Positions 1 to 4,916 of a stretch of 6,681 nt of DNA are shown one piece after another. Origin of the DNA: Clostridia bacterium. GTDB taxonomy: Bacteria > Bacillota > Clostridia > DSM-8532. Below the pieces are notes generated by a model. That model saw only the letters and a program-made list of their open reading frames with translations. It was not told the DNA's origin and searched no databases. The stretch covers positions 1-6,681 of the forward strand of contig JAOABT010000123.1 in NCBI GenBank assembly GCA_026418215.1. Direction: 5' to 3'. The position numbers were made by a program, and so were the translations under genes. The first letter of the stretch is position 1. Every line of letters begins with the position of its first letter.

Positions 1-131
1 ATGTACGAGGATGTTCTTCAGTTTTTACGAGGCGTAGAAGCATACGGCCGTATCAGGATCGTCCTGTTGAAAGCGAGAGAATTGATATTCTACTGAAAGC
101 AGCCATGGCCGCTCCTTCAGCCTGTAACACC
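1..131 (+). pseudogene. Nitroreductase-family remnant, frameshifted and truncated
   Basis: Two plus-strand frames together read like the N-terminus of an FMN-dependent nitroreductase. Frame 1 starts with ATG at base 1 and reads MYEDVLQFLRG. From about base 33, frame 3 continues with RRSIRPYQDRPVESERI, and then at bases 84-128 with DILLKAAMAAPSACN. The RRSIRxY and AAxxAPSxxN motifs are typical of the family, where the first arginines contact the FMN phosphate. Joining the pieces needs a frame change near bases 30-35, equal to a 1-nt deletion or a 2-nt insertion. Frame 1 itself stops at base 96. Beyond base 131 the expected QPW motif and the rest of the roughly 170-200 residue protein are missing, although frame 3 stays open to 446 with unrelated-looking residues. 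A decayed gene is the best reading. A sequencing error could explain the frameshift but not the missing C-terminus. It converges on the ABC operon. Confidence 0.72.
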
Positions 132-452
132 AATACTACGGTATCAGACCATGCGGAAAGGATGTCGATTTTGTTTTTTGCCCCGATGATTTTGAACGCT
201 TGGCCGCCGCTGATCCAAGAGGAGGGTCTCCTTATTATATCCTTTGAAAAGCTTATGTTTCTGACTGTCCTGGCAATGGATAAAACAAAATACTTGAATG
301 ACTTGAGGTGTATGAGAAACAGGATTGCAAAAATTAATACACTTATTCATAATTTTATTAGGAGTATTGGGGGTACAGGTGAGTACCCCCAAATTTTATG
401 GTCTATAATAGCAATACACTGGCTAAGCCTTGCGGAACATTTTTAATCAAAT
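132..452. other. Non-coding stretch between nitroreductase remnant and ABC operon
   Basis: No convincing gene is visible on either strand. The open plus-strand frame through this stretch has no recognisable motif after the nitroreductase similarity ends, no ribosome binding site, and runs straight through a strong hairpin. The minus-strand frames lack a start with a ribosome binding site. The stretch may be decayed sequence downstream of the remnant. The only clear structure is the hairpin at 367-392. Confidence 0.5.
367..392. terminator. Strong GC-rich hairpin, probable terminator between convergent units
   Basis: A perfect 10-bp stem, TTGGGGGTAC pairing with GTACCCCCAA, encloses a 6-nt loop (AGGTGA). 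On the plus strand it is followed by AAATTTTATGG, a weak U-tract. On the minus strand, about 60 nt past the last ABC permease gene, it is followed by TACTCC and so has no U-run. It could stop read-through from either side, or protect the 3' end of the ABC mRNA. The direction of termination is uncertain. Confidence 0.5.
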
Positions 453-1241
453 TTAGCTCCCTGTACTTTTGTAATGCCTTACCCCAATCTGCCAGATGAC
501 CATCGAGAACCCGAGAAAGGCAAGACCAGCCGGTAAGGCCATAAAGCCTGATAAATAGCTCTCCCCCCAGCCACACAGGGCAGATGCCGGATAATAGCTT
601 ATCACCAGCATGGGCATGAAAAAGGTAAAGAGGTACCGGAGAACTTTGGGCATGTAATCCATGGGGCAGCGCGTCACCTGATAGCTCGCATTTGTGAAGA
701 TATAAATCCAGTCCAGGCCTTGAATGGTAAAGAAGGCAATGCCTGAGGTCAGAATAAACACACCGGTGTAAGCAAAAAATCCACCAACCAGAGCTTGGAA
801 CAGCAAAAGGCTATTGAGGGCCGTCATCTTTATGCCCATCCTCCATAAACACCAGATGATGGCCCCAAGACCTCCCACAACTCGCGCCATGCGGTGAATG
901 TGGAAGTAGGCCCCTGCGATCTGGATGAACAGCGAGCGTGGACGCAGGAGCACTCGGTCAAAATCTCCCGAGCGGATCATACGCCACGGAAAATAGTCAA
1001 AACCGCGGCAGAAGGTCTCTGCAAGCCCGAAGCTGGTTACTGCCATGGCATAAATGAGAATAATTCTTTCGACCGACCACTCCCCAATGCTTCCAAAGCG
1101 TGAGAACAGGAAGATAAGGCCTATGGGGTCAGTAATGACAACAATCAAGACCTGCAAAACCATCAGAGGCCAGCCCTTATACTGGAGCCTGGATAAAAAG
1201 TTCAAGCGGATATACTTTAAATAGATCTTTAATCCGTTCAT
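453..1241 (-). CDS. ABC-2 type transporter permease (second permease of operon)
   Basis: A 262-residue integral membrane protein of the ABC2_membrane_6 (DUF990, COG3694-like) permease family. It should form the membrane channel together with the upstream permease, driven by the ATPase encoded first. Hydrophobic segments lie at about residues 25-47, 58-77, 119-136, 143-172, 203-221 and 233-253, suggesting six spans. The family loop motif R-S-G-D-F-D-x-x-L-L-R-P is at residues 90-101 and is shared in form with the partner permease, so the two are probably ancient paralogues. The start ATG lies 2 nt after the TAG of the upstream gene, with a purine-rich GGGGGGCTAGGA just before it, so translation is probably coupled. 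It is the last gene of the operon; the nearest hairpin is about 60 nt downstream. The substrate is unknown. The family assignment is firm but the role is inferred only from the family. Confidence 0.88.
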   Translation of the reverse strand: MNGLKIYLKYIRLNFLSRLQYKGWPLMVLQVLIVVITDPIGLIFLFSRFGSIGEWSVERIILIYAMAVTSFGLAETFCRGFDYFPWRMIRSGDFDRVLLRPRSLFIQIAGAYFHIHRMARVVGGLGAIIWCLWRMGIKMTALNSLLLFQALVGGFFAYTGVFILTSGIAFFTIQGLDWIYIFTNASYQVTRCPMDYMPKVLRYLFTFFMPMLVISYYPASALCGWGESYLSGFMALPAGLAFLGFSMVIWQIGVRHYKSTGS

Positions 1242-1243
1242 TC

Positions 1244-2092
1244 CTAGCCCCCCTGCACAATGATATTCTTAAGCCGTTTATTAATGAGACGTCGCCCAAG
1301 CGCAACGAAAACAGCTGTCCAGAACAGCTGAAGACCTATAGCCCAGAAGGCATTTCCCGGAGCCAGCGTCCCGATGTAGAAGCGTAAGGGTATGTCAAGG
1401 TAACCTGCAAACGGCTGTATGAGTAAAAATCCCTGCATGAATTTTGGCCAAAGCTGAAGGGGCAGATAGCCTCCCGATAACACACCTCCCACAAGCATGA
1501 TGATGTAGGTGGGCCCTTCTCCTAGAGAGATATTCAATCGCACCGCAACAGCAAGCATGGCAAAGGAGGTACATAAAAGGAATGCGCTGAAAAAGGATAG
1601 CATCATACATGCGAACCCCAGTAGGGAGGCGGGTGGAGTGAGCCTGTAGGATAGAGGCATGATAAGCCCTACGACAATTGTAACCGACCCTCGCCAGAGC
1701 AAAGGGGTGAGCCTTGACGCAGCAGACTTGGCAAACCAGTGGAAGTAGAGGTCCAATGGGCGGCAGAGCTCGATAGCCACATCCCCGCTGGTGATCTTGG
1801 TCAAAATCTCACCGTCAATGTTCATAGGCTGCATTAAGAAAAACAGCTGTGTCAGCCAGGCATAAGAAACCAAATGCGGAAGGCTCATGCCCGCAATCAT
1901 GCCTGCATTTTTATCATTGGCGTAGGTGTAAAAAATCGTATATACCGTTATTTCAATAAGAACCCAGAAAATACTCGTGGATGCGCCGGCAAGGCCTGCC
2001 ATGCGATACTGAAAGCCTTCCGCTGTCTTGATCCTGAAAATGGACAGGCACGCCCTGAGGGGCGGCAGAATAGAAGCTTTCTCTCCACTCAT
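1244..2092 (-). CDS. ABC-2 type transporter permease (first permease of operon)
   Basis: A 282-residue integral membrane protein of the ABC2_membrane_6 family (COG4587-like). Hydrophobic spans lie at about residues 32-57, 72-90, 133-152, 155-185, 195-212 and 248-266, with a basic amphipathic N-terminus as usual for these permeases. The cytoplasmic-loop motif S-G-D-V-A-I-E-L-C-R-P-L-D at 102-114 matches the R-S-G-D-F-D-x-x-L-L-R-P motif of the neighbouring permease. Its ATG overlaps the ATPase stop codon in an ATGA arrangement, and AGGGAGATG a few bases upstream can serve as ribosome binding site, so it is translationally coupled to the ATPase. The full length and the pairing with a second, different permease point to a heterodimeric channel. 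The exported substrate cannot be read from the sequence. Confidence 0.88.
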   Translation of the reverse strand: MSGEKASILPPLRACLSIFRIKTAEGFQYRMAGLAGASTSIFWVLIEITVYTIFYTYANDKNAGMIAGMSLPHLVSYAWLTQLFFLMQPMNIDGEILTKITSGDVAIELCRPLDLYFHWFAKSAASRLTPLLWRGSVTIVVGLIMPLSYRLTPPASLLGFACMMLSFFSAFLLCTSFAMLAVAVRLNISLGEGPTYIIMLVGGVLSGGYLPLQLWPKFMQGFLLIQPFAGYLDIPLRFYIGTLAPGNAFWAIGLQLFWTAVFVALGRRLINKRLKNIIVQGG

Positions 2093-3072
2093 AAGCCCAT
2101 CTCCCTGTACATCAAGGCTATAATTTCATCAATGTCCGTTTCTTCAATGACAATATCCTTGAGGGGCAGCTGCTGGGCCAAGCGCTCAACCATGGTGTGG
2201 GAGGGTGTTTGCGAAGGATCATACAAAACGGTCCAAGTTGTACCTTCTATTTTTATCTTTGTCGCGCCTTCAATCGATATTTCATCAACTTTTTCCTGAA
2301 GCGTCGCGCGTATGGCTCTAAAAGGCGCATACTGCTCCTTCAGTGCCTTAAGCTTGCCGTCGTAGAGCAGCTTGCCATGTCCGATAACCATGACCCTGCT
2401 GCATAGGCTTTCGATATCATCCATATCGTGGGTTGTGAGAATCATAGTCACTCCGTTTCGCTGATTTTCACTTTTCAGGAAGTCTCTGAGAGCAAGCTTA
2501 GAAACGGCATCCAGACCTATTGTCGGTTCGTCAAGAAAAACAATCCGTGGGCTGTGAAGCAGTGCCGCAGCAATTTCGCAGCGCATACGCTGTCCCAGCG
2601 AGAGCTGCCGGACCGGCGTTTTCAGTAGCTTGGCGATGTCCAGGGTTTCTGAAAGCTCTTGGAGACGCTTTTTGTAACGGTCTGAGGGAATATTGTAGAT
2701 ATCCTTCAAAAGATCAAAGGAATCGCTTACGGGAACATCCCACCAAAGCTGACTTCTTTGCCCGAATACGACGCCAATCCGCGAAACGTGTGCAACTCTT
2801 TCCTTCCACGGATTTCGGTTCATAATCGTGCAGCGGCCGCCATCCGGTGTTAAAATTCCGCTCATGACCTTAACCGTTGTGGATTTCCCCGCCCCATTAG
2901 GCCCTATGTAGCCAACGAGCTCACCTTCGCCAATGTTGAAGGATATTTCCTCAAGCGCTCTGATGGTCTTCGTTTCCCGGACAAAGGCACCCTTTAGAAT
3001 ACCGAGTTTTCCTTCGGGTCGTTGTGAAATTCTAAAGGTTTTAGAGATACCCTCCAGCTCTATCTGTGGCAT
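2089..3072 (-). CDS. ABC transporter ATP-binding protein (exporter type)
   Basis: A 327-residue cytoplasmic ATPase that powers the two permeases encoded downstream. It has one nucleotide-binding domain in standard order: Walker A GPNGAGKST at residues 57-65, Q-loop Q105 within VVFGQRSQLWW, signature LSLGQ at 157-161, Walker B RIVFLDEP at 176-183 with catalytic E182, D-loop GLDAVSK at 186-192 and switch H215 in TTHDMDD. Residues about 245-327 form a C-terminal extension typical of COG4586-like exporters. All catalytic residues are present, so it should be active. An in-frame ATG 30 nt upstream exists, but GGAGGTGATT sits 8 nt before the ATG at 3072, which fixes the start at MPQIELEG. No clear sigma-A promoter was found upstream. 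Its stop overlaps the next gene by 4 nt. The substrate is unknown; similar cassettes are often annotated loosely as multidrug exporters, which this sequence does not show. Confidence 0.93.
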   Translation of the reverse strand: MPQIELEGISKTFRISQRPEGKLGILKGAFVRETKTIRALEEISFNIGEGELVGYIGPNGAGKSTTVKVMSGILTPDGGRCTIMNRNPWKERVAHVSRIGVVFGQRSQLWWDVPVSDSFDLLKDIYNIPSDRYKKRLQELSETLDIAKLLKTPVRQLSLGQRMRCEIAAALLHSPRIVFLDEPTIGLDAVSKLALRDFLKSENQRNGVTMILTTHDMDDIESLCSRVMVIGHGKLLYDGKLKALKEQYAPFRAIRATLQEKVDEISIEGATKIKIEGTTWTVLYDPSQTPSHTMVERLAQQLPLKDIVIEETDIDEIIALMYREMGL

Positions 3073-3075
3073 GGC

Positions 3076-3085
3076 AATCACCTCC
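3076..3085 (-). promoter_or_regulatory. Ribosome binding site that decides the ATPase start
   Basis: The minus strand reads GGAGGTGATT followed by GCC and the ATG at 3072. This near-perfect Shine-Dalgarno is 8 nt from MPQ. An in-frame ATG directly abuts it upstream and could not use it, so that ATG is not the main start. Confidence 0.85.
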
Positions 3086-3214
3086 ATATAAAAAATGCTC
3101 AACCATTTTAACCTAGACGAGGAGAAAAGGAAAATAGGTTATTGCCTTTTGCCGTACTGTGGCATTATCCCTTTCCACGCAAGCTTCGTTTTTCCTCAAT
3201 TTTCATATATTCTC

Positions 3215-3243
3215 TTGACAAGTTGACGTTTGATGCGTATGAT
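3215..3243 (+). promoter_or_regulatory. Sigma-A promoter for candidate small RNA
   Basis: TTGACA at 3215-3220 and TATGAT at 3238-3243 are separated by exactly 17 bp. This is a consensus -35 and a one-mismatch -10 box. Transcription would start near 3250 and run rightward, away from the ABC operon. No plus-strand gene follows before the terminator at 3325-3354. Confidence 0.72.
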
Positions 3244-3249
3244 ATATAC

Positions 3250-3354
3250 ATACTTAGTGCTGAAAGTACTAGGGTGTTCTACTTAGTTACCTCAATAGGG
3301 TTTTTGCTAAATTTTGTAAAAGATAAGCGATGGATTTGCTCCATCGCTTTTTTT
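3250..3354 (+). ncRNA. Candidate orphan small RNA of about 105 nt
   Basis: The sequence shows a sigma-A promoter, about 75 nt of leader, and a strong intrinsic terminator, with no reading frame bearing a ribosome binding site in between. The first hairpin has an 8-bp stem, CTTAGTGC (3253-3260) pairing with GTACTAGG (3266-3273) with two G-U pairs, and a UGAAA loop. TACTTAGT occurs twice, at 3251-3258 and 3280-3287. Both copies can pair with the same central ACTAGG (3268-3273), so two mutually exclusive hairpins are possible. The linker carries an unpaired CCTC (3290-3293) that could contact a Shine-Dalgarno sequence. The exact start is estimated from the promoter. I do not recognise an Rfam family, and it does not resemble 6S RNA, SRP RNA or a riboswitch class I know. 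Function is unknown. Confidence 0.58.
3325..3354 (+). terminator. Intrinsic terminator of candidate small RNA (possibly bidirectional)
   Basis: A perfect 10-bp stem, AAGCGATGGA (3325-3334) and TCCATCGCTT (3340-3349), has a 5-nt loop and is followed on the plus strand by a run of seven T (3348-3354). On the minus strand it lies about 70 nt past the stop of the small cysteine-rich gene and is followed by ATCTTTT, so it may also terminate that transcript. Confidence 0.85.
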
Positions 3355-3419
3355 GTTGTTTACAGTAGTTACATCCATGACCTAGCATGTATTTTTGTAT
3401 TTAATGACAAATATGATAA

Positions 3420-3611
3420 TTACAAACCTCTTAAAGTATCGTTATATAAGCCGCAATTGCACCTGACTGATAACACAGACAAACCCAATCGATCAATTTC
3501 TATTAGCTGATTGCATCTTTCACAACGCGTTTTCTCAACCTTTTGCTTCTCTGAATACTCTTCCAGAGCAGACTGGAAGGTTTTTATTCTAGGTTTATTG
3601 CTATTTTCCAT
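3420..3611 (-). CDS. Small CxxC/CxC protein, possible zinc-ribbon, unknown function
   Basis: I do not recognise this 63-residue protein by name. The gene is well supported: AGGAGG at 3620-3625 is 8 nt from the ATG, and a terminator-like hairpin follows the stop. The first 28 residues are charged and probably helical (TFQSALEEYSEKQKVEK). The second half has cysteines at 30, 33, 51 and 53, a C-x2-C-x17-C-x-C arrangement that could bind one zinc ion like a minimal zinc ribbon, and ends in NDTLRGL. There is no signal peptide or membrane span, so it is probably cytoplasmic. It lies between the tRNA-Ser unit and the ABC operon but is separated from both by terminator hairpins, so it is likely a single-gene unit. 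I found no confident promoter in bases 3612-3774. A nucleic-acid-binding or regulatory role is only a guess. Confidence 0.75.
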   Translation of the reverse strand: MENSNKPRIKTFQSALEEYSEKQKVEKTRCERCNQLIEIDRLGLSVLSVRCNCGLYNDTLRGL

Positions 3612-3774
3612 GCTACTGGCCTCCTAGATTTGCATCCCACTCAAGATTGGGTCGCTGTGATTCGACCTATCGGCTGCAGAGTCAAAAAGGGATACTGCCA
3701 AGTTAAGTTTAAGTTATAGATAATAAGAGTTATAAAAAGATAGTAGCAAACAGATAACATCGTTGAGGAATAGC

Positions 3775-3811
3775 AAAAGCGCGTTTCACGACTTTTGTGA
3801 AACGCGCTTTT
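3775..3811 (-). terminator. Terminator of the tRNA-Ser unit
   Basis: A perfect 13-bp stem, AAGCGCGTTTCAC (3777-3789) and GTGAAACGCGCTT (3797-3809), with a 7-nt loop, extends to about 15 bp through flanking A/T pairs. On the minus strand it starts directly after the CCA end of tRNA-Ser(GCT) and ends in TTTT. On the plus strand six T follow, so it could work both ways. Confidence 0.88.
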
Positions 3812-3812
3812 T

Positions 3813-3904
3813 TGGCGGAGAAAGCGGGATTCGAACCCGCGCTAGAGTTGCCCCTACTAACGGTTTAGCAAACCGTCCCCTTCAACCTACTTGGGTACTT
3901 CTCC
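3813..3904 (-). tRNA. tRNA-Ser(GCT)
   Basis: A class II tRNA of 92 nt including the encoded CCA. The acceptor stem GGAGAAG pairs with TTTCTCC (one G-U pair), the discriminator is G, and CCA is at 3813-3815. The anticodon loop TTTGCTAAA is closed by ACGG/CCGT, with anticodon GCT at 3867-3869, so it reads AGC and AGU serine codons. The T arm GCGGGTTCGAATCCCGC is perfect, and the long variable region is typical of tRNA-Ser. It is the second gene of the tRNA unit, 31 nt after tRNA-Ser(TGA), and abuts the terminator. Confidence 0.97.
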
Positions 3905-3935
3905 ACGGTTGAAAACTTTAACCTTTTATCAAGGT

Positions 3936-4026
3936 TGGCGGAGAGAGTGAGATTCGAACTCACGGTAGGCTCGCACCTACGCCGGTTTTCAAGACCGGTG
4001 CCTTAAACCAACTCGACCATCTCTCC
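3936..4026 (-). tRNA. tRNA-Ser(TGA)
   Basis: A class II tRNA of 91 nt including the encoded CCA. The acceptor stem GGAGAGA pairs perfectly with TCTCTCC, the discriminator is G, and CCA is at 3936-3938. The anticodon loop CTTGAAA is closed by CCGGT/ACCGG, with anticodon TGA at 3989-3991, so it reads UCN-type serine codons, chiefly UCA. The long variable arm GTAGGTGCGAGCCTAC forms its own stem, and the T arm GTGAGTTCGAATCTCAC is perfect. It is the first gene of the unit, about 33 nt from the predicted start. The spacer to the second tRNA holds a small 6-bp hairpin (3920-3936) that may matter for processing. Confidence 0.97.
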
Positions 4027-4065
4027 ACATATAAAGTTGTTTTGTCATTTTTAGTGACGGATTAT

Positions 4066-4094
4066 ATTGTACAATAGGCACTATGCTTTGTCAA
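4066..4094 (-). promoter_or_regulatory. Sigma-A promoter of the tRNA-Ser unit
   Basis: On the minus strand, TTGACA (4089-4094) and TACAAT (4066-4071) are separated by exactly 17 bp. The predicted start near 4059 lies about 33 nt before tRNA-Ser(TGA). The near-consensus boxes fit a highly expressed stable-RNA unit. The -10 box lies inside the 10-bp palindrome ATTGTACAAT (4066-4075). Confidence 0.85.
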
Positions 4095-4276
4095 CACATT
4101 TACCCTGACACATTCTCCCTTCTATATTATGTGAAGCCTTCCCTCGGCTTTAAGCACTATTTCAGGGCATCACTTATAAATATAGGTTTAGCCATAGAAA
4201 GAGCTTATGGTATGTATTTAACGCGAAGGTTAAATAAAACTTCGGGTGTAAAAGTTCTACTTTCAGTACAGACAAA
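4095..4276. other. Intergenic region between spore protein gene and tRNA promoter
   Basis: No gene is supported here. The plus-strand frame crossing it lacks a ribosome binding site and runs antisense through the spore protein gene. Only weak imperfect hairpins are visible, such as the arms GAAGGTT and AAACTTC near 4225-4245. Nothing else could be assigned. Confidence 0.5.
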
Positions 4277-4301
4277 GGAGCGTGGAATCGTACCACGCTC
4301 C
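4277..4301 (-). terminator. Terminator after the spore protein gene
   Basis: A perfect 9-bp GC-rich stem, GGAGCGTGG (4277-4285) and CCACGCTCC (4293-4301), has a 7-nt loop. On the minus strand it is followed by TTTGTCTGT, a short and interrupted U-tract. It lies about 53 nt past the spore gene stop. Confidence 0.72.
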
Positions 4302-4354
4302 CTATTAAATACGCTGCTCATTCACCTCTACCGGACAACTGTACCCCGCAACAG

Positions 4355-4534
4355 CTATTCCGGTTGTCCTGCGGAGTTCCTACTTGCCTTTTCGATTGCC
4401 ATTCTTACCAAACTACCGCAATCTCGGGATGAAACTGATCCCCATCCTTCTCTGCTTACCTTGTCATACACACCAAGCTCTCGGGCAAACTCACTTTTCA
4501 GACTTTCTGACATAATGCTTCGATGTCTGCTCAT
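4355..4534 (-). CDS. sspF: SspF-type alpha/beta small acid-soluble spore protein
   Basis: A 59-residue DNA-binding spore protein that coats and protects forespore DNA and is degraded at germination. It resembles Bacillus subtilis SspF as I recall it: an SRHRSIMS start like GRRRGVMS, then FARELGVYDKV, a WG pair, an SRD(C)G turn and VRMAIEKA. Residues K13-S14-E15-F16-A17-R18-E19 fit the GPR germination protease site, with cleavage expected after E15. The start at 4534 is fixed by AAGGAGG (4543-4549), 8 nt upstream. A longer in-frame extension to 4621 exists but lacks a ribosome binding site. Cys39 is unusual, because these proteins are normally poor in cysteine. The gene is single, bounded by its own terminator and a possible forespore promoter. 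The family is secure; the exact SspF orthology is inferred. Confidence 0.92.
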   Translation of the reverse strand: MSRHRSIMSESLKSEFARELGVYDKVSREGWGSVSSRDCGSLVRMAIEKASRNSAGQPE

Positions 4535-4574
4535 GAATATTCCCTCCTTATCGGTGAATAAGAAGCGTACATGA

Positions 4575-4604
4575 TTATATTCTCCCGCAGAGTCTTTTTT
4601 ATTC
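4575..4604 (-). promoter_or_regulatory. Possible forespore (sigma-G/sigma-F type) promoter for sspF
   Basis: On the minus strand, GAATA (4600-4604) and AATATAA (4575-4581) are separated by 18 bp. This approximates the sigma-G pattern of GNATR and CATNHTA, with mismatches at the first and sixth -10 positions. It would start transcription about 34 nt before the ATG. No TTGACA-like -35 is present, which argues against ordinary vegetative transcription. Confidence 0.42.
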
Positions 4605-4623
4605 TGTCCTGGCTCAGCCAATG

Positions 4624-4744
4624 TTATCCACAGATATCCACAGGCTTGTGGATAATGTTGAAAACTATAAAACCCGCATTGTATGCGGGTTCAAAAGACC
4701 ATCTGTGAAAATAAAGCATGTTTTGTTTGCATTTCTGTGGATAG
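4624..4744. promoter_or_regulatory. DnaA-box cluster between sspF and nadC
   Basis: Perfect TTATCCACA lies at 4624-4632 (plus) and 4647-4655 (minus). One-mismatch copies are ATATCCACA at 4634-4642 (plus) and CTATCCACA at 4736-4744 (minus). A weaker match, ATTTTCACA, is at 4704-4712 (minus). The first two boxes begin exactly 10 bp apart, one helical turn. The second and third form an 8-bp inverted repeat around a GGCT spacer. The cluster could be a DnaA-binding regulatory site, part of an origin region, or a site that titrates DnaA. No DnaA-trio repeat and no dnaA or dnaN gene is seen in the window. Confidence 0.7.
4671..4691 (-). terminator. Probable terminator of the nad operon
   Basis: A perfect 9-bp stem, AACCCGCAT (4671-4679) and ATGCGGGTT (4683-4691), has a 3-nt loop. 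On the minus strand it is followed by TTATAGTTTT, a broken U-tract. It lies about 226 nt after the nadC stop, so the transcript would have a long AT-rich 3' region. On the plus strand it has only a TTC tail. Confidence 0.65.
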
Positions 4745-4916
4745 TTTTACGTTTTGTCCTCAAGTCGTCATTACAACCTAACTTCTTATCAATTATTGAC
4801 ATTTTGCAGAGCCAAATTCAAACTTTAATTGTGCAATTTGCACAATTATTGGTCGTAAATTTTGTTATTTCCCGAGATTTTTTGTCGAATCTCAAATTTT
4901 CTTTGTTTTTCTCTTG
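4745..4916. other. AT-rich region downstream of nadC
   Basis: This stretch is strikingly AT-rich compared with the nad genes. It contains a 23-bp palindrome (4826-4848) and a weak 6-bp hairpin GAGATT/AATCTC (4874-4893) just past the nadC stop. No gene is supported. Next to DnaA boxes, such AT-richness could be an unwinding element, but the sequence does not show that directly. Confidence 0.5.
4826..4848. repeat. 23-bp near-perfect palindrome downstream of nadC
   Basis: TAATTGTGCAA and TTGCACAATTA flank a single T, giving 11-bp arms with no mismatch. The 1-nt centre is too small for a hairpin loop, which points to a dimeric protein site rather than a terminator, and no U-tract follows on either strand. 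It lies 69-91 nt past the nadC stop. Its binding protein is unknown. Confidence 0.6.

Noticed and set aside
105..446. Open plus-strand frame of 113 codons starting MAAPSACN
   Set aside because: Only its first residues continue the nitroreductase remnant. The ATG is an internal family residue, the rest has no recognisable motif, and the frame runs through the 367-392 hairpin.
3142..3510. Open plus-strand frame across the ABC-to-small-gene gap
   Set aside because: It has no ribosome binding site, runs across the small-RNA promoter and terminator, and overlaps the well-supported minus-strand 63-residue gene.
3612..3774. Promoter for the 63-residue gene
   Set aside because: Several AT-rich hexamers exist on the minus strand, but no -35/-10 pair with 16-18 bp spacing was convincing.
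4066..4075. Palindrome ATTGTACAAT as an operator or divergent promoter
   Set aside because: It is only 10 bp and is explained by the -10 box of the tRNA promoter. On the plus strand no -35 lies 17 bp upstream of TACAAT.
4083..4574. Open plus-strand frame of 163 codons
   Set aside because: It is antisense to the spore protein gene and the terminator, and has no ribosome binding site or family-like motif.
4624..4916. Firm call of the chromosomal origin (oriC)
   Set aside because: No dnaA, dnaN or rpmH is adjacent and no DnaA-trio repeat is visible. The boxes alone fit a regulatory or titration cluster equally well.
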